NCBI GenBank assembly: GCA_002420115.1
Contig: DIHK01000018.1
Location: 264,386-287,242 of the forward strand
Reading direction: 5' to 3'
Length of the DNA: 22,857 nt
Source of the DNA: Nitrospira sp. UBA5698
Lineage (GTDB): Bacteria > Nitrospirota > Nitrospiria > Nitrospirales > Nitrospiraceae
Made by a program: the position numbers and the translations under genes. Positions 1-6,793 of this stretch are shown here, one piece after another (positions within the stretch are counted from its first letter, which is position 1; each line of letters begins with the position of its first letter). The notes under the pieces are model-generated. The model made no database searches, was not told the origin of the DNA, and saw only the letters and a program-made list of their open reading frames with translations.

Positions 1-16
1 TGTTACCAATGGCTAC

Positions 17-565
17 ATGATGAAACCACAAGATGTCAGACGCCTTCGAGAAGAATTAGGTCTCACGCAGCAACAACTGGCTGATGCCCTGCACACGACT
101 CGCGTCTCCGTCGCACGGTATGAAGCCGGGATGCGGAAGATTCCCGGCATCGTCTCCGTCGTGCTGAATCAATTGCGACAAAAGACGGAGATTCCCATGG
201 CCGGCCTGGTTGCCGCCGGGACTCCGATTGAACCAGTCTCACAAGCGGAACTGGTCGATGTCCCACCGAGCATGTTCCAGGACGGAAAAACCTTTGCCTT
301 GAAGGTCAAGGGCGAATCGATGAAGGACGAGGGCATTCTCCCCGGCGACTTGGTCATCGTCCGCAAGCAAGACACCGCGAAGAACGGACAAACCGTCGTG
401 GCCTTGGTCAATCAAGAAGCGACGATCAAGGTCTACTATAAGAAAGAGCGTCACATCGAGCTGCGTCCGGCCAACGACACGATGCAGCCGATTATGGTTC
501 ACCCATCCGACGAGTTTCAGATCGAAGGGCTTGTTATCGGCGTCATTCGGCATTGCGCTCGTTAG
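17..565 (+). CDS. LexA/CI-like repressor: XRE HTH plus S24 autoprotease
   Basis: A DNA-binding repressor of the self-cleaving LexA/CI/UmuD class, 182 residues. Residues 3-45 are an XRE-type helix-turn-helix (LTQQQLADAL then VSVARYEAG), unlike the winged helix of classical LexA. Residues 60-182 are a peptidase S24 domain: an Ala67-Gly68 cleavage pair in VAAGTP, the nucleophile Ser101 in GESM, and general base Lys138 in ATIKVYY. The spacings (34 and 37 residues) nearly match E. coli LexA. By family knowledge, RecA filaments on damaged DNA or a similar signal trigger cleavage and derepression; the actual signal and targets cannot be seen here. The start is the first of two adjacent ATGs. The frame stays open to the window edge, so an upstream start cannot be excluded, but the HTH begins normally here. 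Two tiny genes follow closely and may be co-transcribed. Confidence 0.9.
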   Translation: MMKPQDVRRLREELGLTQQQLADALHTTRVSVARYEAGMRKIPGIVSVVLNQLRQKTEIPMAGLVAAGTPIEPVSQAELVDVPPSMFQDGKTFALKVKGESMKDEGILPGDLVIVRKQDTAKNGQTVVALVNQEATIKVYYKKERHIELRPANDTMQPIMVHPSDEFQIEGLVIGVIRHCAR

Positions 566-582
566 CAGAGAGGAGTGGAATC

Positions 583-825
583 ATGCCAGAACCAACCCCC
601 GTCACGAAGGAGTGGATCCTCCAGTTGGAAAAAACGGTGGCAGCCTTGGATGATCGTGTCAAACACCTCCAAGCGGGATTAGGAACAGCCACGGTCGGTT
701 CACCGGTAAAACGGTTCTGGGTCTTGACGGGTTCCCGACAAACACGGGCGTTTATGTCATCCGTGTGCAATCAACATATTCGCCCGAACACCAAGGTGAT
801 GGCGCATGATGGTCGAAGCGCATAA
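583..825 (+). CDS. Small hypothetical protein, coiled-coil N-terminus
   Basis: An 80-residue protein that I do not recognise. The start at 583 is chosen because an AGAGGAG ribosome-binding site lies just upstream (about 569-575); an upstream in-frame ATG at 553 lies inside the repressor gene. Residues 8-32 (KEWILQLEKTVAALDD and on) look like a short amphipathic coiled coil. The rest is basic and shows no domain I can name. It begins 17 bp after the repressor stop and overlaps the next gene by 20 bp, which suggests a three-gene unit with translational coupling. No signal peptide or membrane segment is visible. The C-terminal half is low in recognisable structure, so a frameshifted or decaying gene is possible. 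Confidence 0.5.
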   Translation: MPEPTPVTKEWILQLEKTVAALDDRVKHLQAGLGTATVGSPVKRFWVLTGSRQTRAFMSSVCNQHIRPNTKVMAHDGRSA

Positions 826-991
826 GAGACAGTCGGAGGCAGCAGCAGGACCCTGTTCAGATTGCGGGATGGTCGTGGAACAGAGAATCGAATCGGTCGA
901 TGGCTTCACCCATTCCACGATTCAACTCTGCCCCGCCTGTTGGAACGCCCACAGACAGCGGCAAGTCTTCGCCGGCGGATGCTGCGGCTGA
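806..991 (+). CDS. Mini zinc-ribbon protein
   Basis: A 61-residue protein with two CxxC knuckles, CSDC near residue 17 and CPAC near residue 42, separated by about 24 residues. This is a treble-clef or zinc-ribbon spacing that would bind one zinc ion. A third Cys pair lies at the very C-terminus (GGCCG). Such mini-proteins are usually nucleic-acid or protein adaptors; nothing here fixes the function. The start is the first of two tandem ATGs and overlaps the preceding gene by 20 bp. Its position behind an S24 repressor suggests co-expression with it. The ORF is short, but the spaced cysteines make chance coding unlikely. Confidence 0.6.
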   Translation: MMVEAHKRQSEAAAGPCSDCGMVVEQRIESVDGFTHSTIQLCPACWNAHRQRQVFAGGCCG

Positions 992-1133
992 CGGAAAAAC
1001 AGCGACTTCCCAATTCCATCGTCCACGAAGACGTGGTACCCACCCGACTCCTGCCGATCGAGAGGTAGACTCGGCGAGCAGCAAGCATTTGTCCGTTTCA
1101 CATTCGTGGATACTCTACCCCTGAACGATTCTG

Positions 1134-1168
1134 GTGTACATCAACGAGACATGTACACGTGCGTTGAT
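1134..1168. repeat. Two crossing inverted repeats
   Basis: Arms GTGTACAT (1134-1141) and ATGTACAC (1151-1158) form a perfect 8-bp inverted repeat with a 9-nt loop. A second perfect pair, ATCAACG (1140-1146) and CGTTGAT (1162-1168), has its left arm mostly in the first loop. The two hairpins cannot easily form together. The site lies between the zinc-ribbon gene (ends 991) and the convergent ATPase gene (ends 1272). It could be a bidirectional transcription-end structure, an operator or a small RNA. There is no T-run for an intrinsic terminator. Confidence 0.45.
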
Positions 1169-1271
1169 CCATCACGACGGAAAATCGGAACAGTAGGAAT
1201 GATCGGTCGTGAAGCGCAATGGATGGTAGCGGACTCAATCAGGTGGGAACCGAGTGGGATGCCGTTCCGCT

Positions 1272-2456
1272 TCACGGTCTAAAGGCGGGCATCGCTCGTC
1301 TCATGAACGCGTCGAACAAGGGCACCGTGAAGGCCATGTCGCCATGTGCTGGGCTGAAGACCATCCCTTTCCTGATCAATTTCGCACGCACCGGTCCGAG
1401 ACTCGTGACCTTCACGTTCAAAATATCGGCGATGTCGCCCGTGCGATGCGCCCCGGGCCCCAGTTCGGCCATGGCACGCAAGAAATTCTTTTCACTCGGT
1501 GTGAGCCGATCAAAACGTACGCGGAAGAAGTTGTTGTCCAGTCGCGGCATGACGGTCGCCGTCGCATTCTTGACGACCTCCAGAGTGATCGGGCTCGACG
1601 TAGCAAGATTCCACGACTGGTAGCCCCACTCCTGAAGAAAGTATGGATACCCCTGCGTGAGTCGGAAGACTTCCTTTAAGGCTTTCGGTTCGAATGAGAC
1701 CCCTGCGGCGCGGGCTGGCTCTTGCAGTGCCTTTGCCGTGTCGTTCTCCGAGAGTGCCCCAATATCCGGGAAGCTGAAGAGCCGTTCGGCATAGGATTTC
1801 GACTCCCCGGCCAGGCCCGGGAGGATGGGGAGACCGGCTCCCAGCAACACGAGCGGGAGTTGTCGTTGCTGGACCTTGTGCATCGCCATAATGAGTGCAG
1901 CCAGTTCCGTTTGGTTAAAGTACTGCAGTTCATCAATGAGAACCGCGACGGCGCTTGCCCGTTCCTCGGCCGCTTCGGCAACGGCGACAAAAAGATTAGG
2001 GAGGTCTATCTCCAGGTCACCGCTATCAGCTGTGCCTTTCTCAGGCTCAATATCCAGGCCGACACTCACATCCCCAACCGTGACCTTCAGTGCACTCACG
2101 AAACTCCGAAGCACAGCCAACCCCCGTTTGACCTTATGCCCTGCTCCGGTCATCCGATTCAGATCGTACAGCAAGGTTCGCAGATGCGGCGCAATCAGTG
2201 GCCCAAGCGACTTGTCCTCGTGTGCCTCAATGGAGAGCGTTCGATATCCCTCGGCGTTGGCTAGTCGCTCAATTTCATTCAGCAACACCGTCTTGCCGAC
2301 TCCTCGCAACCCAGTGAGCAGCATGCTCTTTTCAGATCGCTTTGCCTTGATACGACCAAGGAGTATACGTGCGTGTCCAAGGACTGGGTCACGTCCTACC
2401 AGCTCAGGGGGAGGCGATCCAGCACCTGGGGAAAAGGGATTCTTGATCGGGTCCAT
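1272..2456 (-). CDS. AAA+ ATPase with C-terminal winged helix
   Basis: A P-loop ATPase of the ORC/AAA_16-like group that occurs as stand-alone 'ATP-binding protein' genes in bacteria. From the ATG at 2456 it has 394 residues. Walker A is GLRGVGKT at about 49-56, Walker B is AVAVLIDE at about 169-176, and a sensor-1-like strand (LVLLGAG) follows. Residues around 310-390 look like a winged helix (LTPSEKNFLRAMAELG, then GDIADILNVKVTSLGPVRAKLIRKG), as expected for DNA or partner binding. The family is linked to mobile or defence-like contexts, but no role is established. An in-frame TTG at 2492 would add 12 residues. I prefer 2456 because PIKNPFSPG is the usual family beginning and because the TTG start would put the inverted repeats inside the gene. 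The gene stands alone, convergent with the zinc-ribbon gene. Confidence 0.8.
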   Translation of the reverse strand: MDPIKNPFSPGAGSPPPELVGRDPVLGHARILLGRIKAKRSEKSMLLTGLRGVGKTVLLNEIERLANAEGYRTLSIEAHEDKSLGPLIAPHLRTLLYDLNRMTGAGHKVKRGLAVLRSFVSALKVTVGDVSVGLDIEPEKGTADSGDLEIDLPNLFVAVAEAAEERASAVAVLIDELQYFNQTELAALIMAMHKVQQRQLPLVLLGAGLPILPGLAGESKSYAERLFSFPDIGALSENDTAKALQEPARAAGVSFEPKALKEVFRLTQGYPYFLQEWGYQSWNLATSSPITLEVVKNATATVMPRLDNNFFRVRFDRLTPSEKNFLRAMAELGPGAHRTGDIADILNVKVTSLGPVRAKLIRKGMVFSPAHGDMAFTVPLFDAFMRRAMPAFRP

Positions 2457-2462
2457 GTATGG

Positions 2463-2520
2463 AAATTTATACCTACTTATATCAATATTCAAGTATAAAT
2501 AGGTAAACTCGGTATAAATT
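2463..2520. promoter_or_regulatory. Nested inverted repeats upstream of the AAA+ ATPase gene
   Basis: An AT-rich block carries AATTTATACC (2464-2473) and its perfect complement GGTATAAATT (2511-2520). Inside it are TACCTACTTATA (2470-2481) and TATAAATAGGTA (2494-2505), which match as an inverted pair at 11 of 12 positions. The unit TATAnnTAGGTA thus recurs in both orientations just upstream of the chosen ATG. This looks like a multi-site operator overlapping the gene's promoter. The regulator is unknown. Confidence 0.55.
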
Positions 2521-2604
2521 AAGATTCTGCTGTCGAGGAACGTGACCTATTCGAGGCAATACTGAAAGTCTAAAAGTATCTCCAGGAGAACAGGTTGGGA
2601 ACAC

Positions 2605-2633
2605 TTGACCCCAAGACTAAGAGTCTGTAGAAC
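2605..2633 (+). promoter_or_regulatory. Likely sigma-70 promoter of tRNA-Arg
   Basis: TTGACC (2605-2610) and TAGAAC (2628-2633) are separated by exactly 17 bp and match the -35/-10 consensus at 5/6 and 4/6 positions. Transcription would begin near 2640, about 18 nt before the tRNA. The spacer holds a small inverted repeat (AGACT/AGTCT). Confidence 0.5.
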
Positions 2634-2657
2634 TGTAAACCATTGAAATTTGGCCTC

Positions 2658-2734
2658 GCCCCCGTAGCTCAGTTGGATAGAGCAGCGGTTTCCTAAACCG
2701 CGGGTCGTACGTTCAATTCGTATCGGGGGCACCA
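2658..2734 (+). tRNA. tRNA-Arg (anticodon CCT), CCA encoded
   Basis: A complete cloverleaf can be drawn by eye. The acceptor stem is GCCCCCG/CGGGGGC, the D stem GCTC/GAGC, the anticodon stem GCGGT/ACCGC with loop TTCCTAA, and the T stem GTACG/CGTAT with loop TTCAATT. The anticodon at 2692-2694 is CCT, which reads AGG (Arg). Discriminator A and the CCA end are encoded. Such tRNA genes are frequent integration sites for mobile DNA, and a decayed piece of this gene recurs at 7159. Confidence 0.97.
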
Positions 2735-2923
2735 ATCTTTTTCCCTTCTACTACGCGTCTGAGTAGGATCCAGAAAAGAAAAGGAGCCAGGAGTCAAGCA
2801 ATATAGATTGGGGAGAAACGGAGGCGCGATCGGACAGATGCCGTCGGAGGCAACCGGCGGCTATCGACCCTGAGCCGCCGATCGCCTTTCTCCATTTGCG
2901 GCGTAGTTCACCGGGAAAAGCCA

Positions 2924-5056
2924 ATGGCGCTATGCACACCGCTGCTTCGTGGACCCTTCACCGCCTGGAGCGACAGCATCCTGGTTGAGGGCTGCCTGCC
3001 CGGAGCCACCGTCATCGTGACGGCGCATGGGCCCTCGGTGCGGACAGTTGCGAAGGGGATTGCGGGCGGCGGCTCCGATCGCCTGCCTCTGCTGGCTGGC
3101 GAGAAACTGCAGGCGACGGATCTCTTGGTTGTCCTGCAAACGCTTAGCGTCGAGGCAAGCATCGAGACTCCCAGCCATCTCGCGTCGCTAGTCGCACCGG
3201 CGCCGACGAACCACGATGCGCTCGCTCCGCTCGCATTTCGCTCGCATGTCTACCCATGCGGTCGCGCACTCTGGGTCAGCGGCGCCGCGCCAGGCGCCCG
3301 CGTCACAGTCAAGACGGCGACGGCCGTCATCGCCAGTGGACGCGCCAACGAAAGCGGTGATGCGCGTCTGACGCTTTCGCCCGGTGCACTGATTCCCATC
3401 AACGGCAAGGCGACCGCGTGGCAACAGGCGCCGGCTGGCTTCCCCGCGTTGCTCGGGACGCCGAAAGAGACCACTTACTCAGTGGACAAGCTGCCGGCTC
3501 CGCACGGAGCGAAACTGCCAGTACCCGTACTTACGGCGCCGGCCAGGGGATGTGACCGTTCAGTGCATCTGGGTGGAATCATCGATGGCGCGGATGTGAC
3601 GATCAGCCGCACGTCCGAGGGTACGAGCGAAACCGCGATCTTCGATCTCGATCGTCTACGTTTCGATCTGACGAAACCGCTCGCGTCCGCCGGAGACAAG
3701 CTGGAGGTCGTGCAGCAGCTCAAGGGTTGCGATCGCTGGGAGGCATCCGATCCGCTCGTCGTGCACGTGGAGCCGTCCAAGAAACCCGGCACGCCTGCGT
3801 TGCTGCCGCCATGCGACGACGCGGTGGATGTGTTCGCCGCCAATCTCGAGCCAGGGGCGATCGTTACGCTCACCTTCGCGGCCGAACAGTATCGAGCGAT
3901 GGTCCCTGAAGGCACGACCACTTTTGTCTTTCGCATGACCAGGCTGAATGCAGGCTCAACGATCACCATCGTCCAGGAAAAGTGCGGCCTTAAGAGCGAC
4001 ACAGCGACTGTGCAACCCGTCGCCATGGGCGGCGGAGTCTACTTTCCGCCCGACGTTGAGGAGCCGCTTTACGCCTGCGCCCGTGCAGTGCGTGTCCGGG
4101 CGCGTCCCGGAACCTGGGTGCAGATATTCGGCGATGTCGGCGCGGGCGCGGGTCCCATCAGCGATCAGGTGTTCATCAGGGGATCGGAGCGCATCTATGT
4201 CGCGCCGTACCTCGTGAAGGATCAGAGCGTCTGGGTCATCGCTCTGCGTTGCGGAGCCGACAGATGGAAACGCAATCCGAATACCCATATCGTACAAGGC
4301 GTCCCTGAGCACCTACTGGCGCCGATCATCGTCGATCCACTCATCGAAGGGGCACGCTCCGTGCTGGTCGAAGGCGTACCCGGCGCCTTCATCCAAATCT
4401 TCTCTCTGTTGCCGAGTCCCACGCGGGTCGAGCTGATCGGCGAGGGCGTGATTGATCCCATCGGCAAGCGAGTCTTCCTGTGGCGAGCGTTGACCACCAA
4501 GGAGCTCGTGTACGCAGTGCAGATCGTCTGCGGTCAAACGTCGCGTGCGAGCGCGCTGCAGGTGCCGACGGGCGGCGTGCGCTCGTTCGACCTGGCATTG
4601 CCGCTGAAGCGAATGAGCAACCAATCCTCGAGCATGAAGCCACTCACGTGTCTGTGGGCGAACTTCGTGTGCCGGCACGACGGCAGCTGGAACTACACGG
4701 CGGAACTCGAGAATGAGGAGACCGAAGCTGATGTGAGCTTCGACTTGCAGTTCGATCTGGTCGGCGTGTCTTCACCCTTTGGCGCAGTGCTCAAGGGGCA
4801 ACTGAGCGCCTCCGGCAATGGGGCCATCACCAAGACAGGCCTGCGCGCCATTGGCGTACCGCCCAAAAAGACGTTCTCGGACTCCGCCGTCTTCGCAGGT
4901 TTCCAGAATCCGGCGTATTGGGCTGAAGTGTACGCCGCCACAGGCAAGTTCAGTTTTCCGCCGAACGGCGTCGCCTGGAAAAACTACGCCCCGCCACCCG
5001 AGGCGCCCGATGAGGATCCGGACAAGGACGAGAAGAAGCCGGGGTCGGGCAAGTAA
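2924..5056 (+). CDS. Six-repeat beta-domain protein of unknown function
   Basis: A 710-residue protein I do not recognise. It is built from six tandem units of about 85-98 residues, each with a V-x-V-x-G-like strand followed by a (P/D)GAxV turn: near residues 25 (LPGATV), 122 (APGARV), 220 (IDGADV), 309 (EPGAIV), 394 (RPGTWV) and 485 (VPGAFI). Several units also have a Cys before the strand and another near the end (QEKCG, ALRCG, QIVCG), giving a possible conserved pair per domain. The pattern suggests Ig-like or carboxypeptidase-regulatory-like beta-sandwiches. Residues about 565-690 form a distinct C-terminal domain, and the last 20 residues are an acidic/lysine tail. No signal peptide or membrane segment is visible, so any export would need another route. 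The gene is visibly more GC-rich than its neighbours and has only a weak ribosome-binding site, which suits horizontal transfer. It stands alone. Confidence 0.75.
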   Translation: MALCTPLLRGPFTAWSDSILVEGCLPGATVIVTAHGPSVRTVAKGIAGGGSDRLPLLAGEKLQATDLLVVLQTLSVEASIETPSHLASLVAPAPTNHDALAPLAFRSHVYPCGRALWVSGAAPGARVTVKTATAVIASGRANESGDARLTLSPGALIPINGKATAWQQAPAGFPALLGTPKETTYSVDKLPAPHGAKLPVPVLTAPARGCDRSVHLGGIIDGADVTISRTSEGTSETAIFDLDRLRFDLTKPLASAGDKLEVVQQLKGCDRWEASDPLVVHVEPSKKPGTPALLPPCDDAVDVFAANLEPGAIVTLTFAAEQYRAMVPEGTTTFVFRMTRLNAGSTITIVQEKCGLKSDTATVQPVAMGGGVYFPPDVEEPLYACARAVRVRARPGTWVQIFGDVGAGAGPISDQVFIRGSERIYVAPYLVKDQSVWVIALRCGADRWKRNPNTHIVQGVPEHLLAPIIVDPLIEGARSVLVEGVPGAFIQIFSLLPSPTRVELIGEGVIDPIGKRVFLWRALTTKELVYAVQIVCGQTSRASALQVPTGGVRSFDLALPLKRMSNQSSSMKPLTCLWANFVCRHDGSWNYTAELENEETEADVSFDLQFDLVGVSSPFGAVLKGQLSASGNGAITKTGLRAIGVPPKKTFSDSAVFAGFQNPAYWAEVYAATGKFSFPPNGVAWKNYAPPPEAPDEDPDKDEKKPGSGK

Positions 5057-5152
5057 TGGAATTTATCCCGGCTGGCGCAGCAAGGCGACGAAGCGGCGCC
5101 CGGCCGTGCGCTTGAGCGCTCCGCTTTCTTAAAGACGCCCGACCTCTTTGCT

Positions 5153-5251
5153 TCATCCAATGATTCTGGCAGTGTTTGAAGAGACTTCTCGCTCTACGAG
5201 TTGCAGCGGCCTTCGAGCCTGTCCCACTTCCACTGCTTTCATCTGTTTCAT
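5153..5251 (-). pseudogene. 5' stub of a zinc alcohol dehydrogenase gene
   Basis: On the minus strand, a strong ribosome-binding site (AGGAAAGGAG) precedes an ATG at 5251 that opens 32 codons: MKQMKAVEVGQARRPLQLVE and then REVSS, ending at TGA 5153-5155. MKAVxVGxxxxPLxLVEREV is the hallmark beginning of zinc-dependent medium-chain alcohol dehydrogenases (AdhP-like). Homology stops just before the GxVxIKVxACGxCHSD zinc-site region, so this is the first tenth or so of the gene with intact translation signals and no body. It was probably left by a deletion or insertion. The assignment rests on motif memory, not a search. Confidence 0.6.
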
Positions 5252-5500
5252 GGTGCACTCCTTTCCTCACTTACCTCGATAGGTGGGGATTTCTCGGATT
5301 CTTCCTCGTGTCTACGAGCGACTCGGTAACTCACATCACGTTTCGTTTGCGCTGTTGATTCTTCAACACTTGGCTGCGCTGTCTCTGCAAGAATGTGTCG
5401 ATGTTGCAGAGAACTCTAAGTTCAATGGCCAAGCCTACCGGCCGATCCTGAGCCGCGGTGCATCATCAGCACGGAGGCATCTTTGCGGGTAGAAATGCGT

Positions 5501-5545
5501 CCCAAGAAAGATGACGTTGCCAGGTTGGGCGTCATCTCTCTTGGG
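5501..5545. repeat. Long hairpin, 16-bp stem
   Basis: CCCAAGAAAGATGACG (5501-5516) and CGTCATCTCTCTTGGG (5530-5545) pair at 15 of 16 positions around a 13-nt loop. The hairpin lies 76 bp beyond the stop of the minus-strand tautomerase gene and could end its transcription or stabilise the 3' end. It has no T-run on either strand, so a dispersed palindromic repeat is equally possible. Confidence 0.55.
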
Positions 5546-5621
5546 CATGACTCCACATTCAGGCGACGATGACTTCGACTCACGCCGCTCCGCACACGCT
5601 CACGGCCCGCTCAGCCAAAAC

Positions 5622-6101
5622 CTACCGGTCCGCTATGCCTGGAGCGAGGAGGAAATTGACCGGCAGTTTTTCCGCGATCGTATAGGGACTCGCCTTATTC
5701 TCCTTCACCCACCGCTTCTCCGCCACCGACTCAAACGGCGGAGCGAGTTCCCCTTGCAGAGACCATAAATCGACAGGTGTCTCGTCTATGGAGATCTCCC
5801 AATCATATCCCCTGTCCTTCACATACGGTGCAATGACCTCATCCAGTGTCCTGACCCACCACTCTCTTAGGACCGGACCGGGTAGCGTCCTTGCAATATG
5901 GTCGATCTTGAACCGAACAAATTTGTTATGCGGTTCGCCCCCGACAAAACAGGAGTCCTTGGCGATTTCCTCAAAAATGAACACCACATAAAACTTCGGC
6001 AGCGGGACACTTGCATAGACCTCCGTCACCCGCTTGGCCAACGCCTTTTTATCTTCAGCCGTGAACGCTCCGATCGGGTGATACACTTTCCACAGTGGCA
6101 T
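5622..6101 (-). CDS. Tautomerase superfamily protein (Tautomerase_3 / cis-CaaD-like)
   Basis: A 159-residue enzyme of the tautomerase superfamily, which uses an N-terminal proline (Pro-2, exposed after Met removal) as general base or acid. The start MPLWKVYHPxGAFTAEDK matches the family opening, and residues about 35-75 (LPKFYVVFIFEE, VGGEP, FVRFKIDHIART) match its core. I chose the ATG at 6101 because Pro must follow Met and because a strong GAGGAGGGA site precedes it; the longer frame to 6227 would abolish the catalytic proline. Close relatives include cis-3-chloroacrylic acid dehalogenase and fungal-type tautomerases, but the substrate cannot be predicted. It is transcribed divergently from an HxlR regulator, which probably controls it through the palindrome at 6324-6340. 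Confidence 0.8.
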   Translation of the reverse strand: MPLWKVYHPIGAFTAEDKKALAKRVTEVYASVPLPKFYVVFIFEEIAKDSCFVGGEPHNKFVRFKIDHIARTLPGPVLREWWVRTLDEVIAPYVKDRGYDWEISIDETPVDLWSLQGELAPPFESVAEKRWVKENKASPYTIAEKLPVNFLLAPGIADR

Positions 6102-6323
6102 CTTTCGTCCCTCCTCATTCGTTGGGCATATTGAGTGTTGGGCTTGTCTGGAAGATGGAGATCCCTCGTCTCCTCCCCATCCAGATGTTTCCTGTCGATT
6201 CTGTAGAGCAATGATCCATCCGTGCACCCTCCCTTCCTACCGCTTTGCCGAATGGCTACTCTCATTGCATGTACCAGGCAACCAACAGGCGCGCCCTCTA
6301 TCGAAGGGGAGTGTAGCCTTATA

Positions 6324-6340
6324 ACTTGCAAAATGCAAGT
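6324..6340. promoter_or_regulatory. 17-bp perfect palindromic operator candidate for HxlR
   Basis: ACTTGCA-AAA-TGCAAGT is a perfect 7+3+7 inverted repeat in the divergent region between the tautomerase and HxlR genes. HxlR regulators bind short dyads of this kind. On the minus strand, TTGCAT within the dyad is followed 17 bp later by TACACT, a plausible promoter for the tautomerase gene, so binding would block it. The rest of the 317-bp divergent gap shows nothing else I can support. Confidence 0.65.
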
Positions 6341-6418
6341 CACACGGCTCCGGCATGCCCCACGACTCGTTCATCCTTAGATGATAGAGAGGTGAGTCCT
6401 ACTGAAGGACCTGATAGA

Positions 6419-6793
6419 ATGAGCACCACTATGAGATTTAAACGGTCCGACTGCCCGATCACCAATGTGCTGGATACCCTTGGCGATAAGTGGACCCTCT
6501 TGGTTATTCGAGACCTGGTCTTGGGCAAGAGACGTTATCAGGAATTCCTCTCCTCTCCGGAAAGGATCGCGTCAAATATCCTTGCAGATAGACTGGCAAA
6601 ACTGGAAGCCGCTGGCCTTGTAACGAGGCGGGCCTACCAGCAGAATCCTGCACGCCATGAATATCTTCTGACAAAAAAAGGGAAGGGCCTAGAACCAGTA
6701 TTGGAGGCCATCATCGTATGGGGGCAGAAGCATTACCCTGGAACTAAAAGATTCCCCACCGTCCGGCAAGGCGACGGAGCTGTTAAGCAATGA
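6419..6793 (+). CDS. HxlR-family transcriptional regulator
   Basis: A 124-residue winged-helix regulator. The HxlR signature is complete: Cys12 in SDCPITNVLDTLGDKWTLL, then VIRDLVLGKRRYQEFLSS, ISSxxL-like ERIASNILADRL, and the wing GLVTRRAYQQNPARHEYLLTKKG. The N-terminal Cys is the residue that senses electrophiles or thiol stress in YodB/HypR-type members, so redox or electrophile sensing is likely but unproven. The start at 6419 has a GAAGGA site about 9 nt upstream; in-frame codons further upstream would add an atypical tail. It faces away from the tautomerase gene, and the 17-bp palindrome between them is the natural operator for both. Confidence 0.85.
   Translation: MSTTMRFKRSDCPITNVLDTLGDKWTLLVIRDLVLGKRRYQEFLSSPERIASNILADRLAKLEAAGLVTRRAYQQNPARHEYLLTKKGKGLEPVLEAIIVWGQKHYPGTKRFPTVRQGDGAVKQ

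Larger units (their letters stand above)
5057..5621. other. 565-bp gene-poor stretch
   Basis: Between the repeat-protein gene and the tautomerase gene I see only the alcohol dehydrogenase stub (5153-5251) and a long hairpin (5501-5545). Other open frames here lack ribosome-binding sites and protein-like composition. The stretch looks like the scar of rearrangement. Confidence 0.55.

Noticed and set aside
2457..2492. TTG start adding 12 residues to the AAA+ ATPase
   Set aside because: It would place the paired repeats inside the gene, has no ribosome-binding site, and the usual family beginning is at the ATG 2456.
1722..2502. Plus-strand frames opposite the AAA+ ATPase gene
   Set aside because: Their composition is that of antisense reading of a real gene; the minus-strand frame has Walker motifs.
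5176..5358. 60-codon plus-strand ORF (MKRLLALRVAAAF...)
   Set aside because: It is antisense to the alcohol dehydrogenase stub and has no ribosome-binding site.
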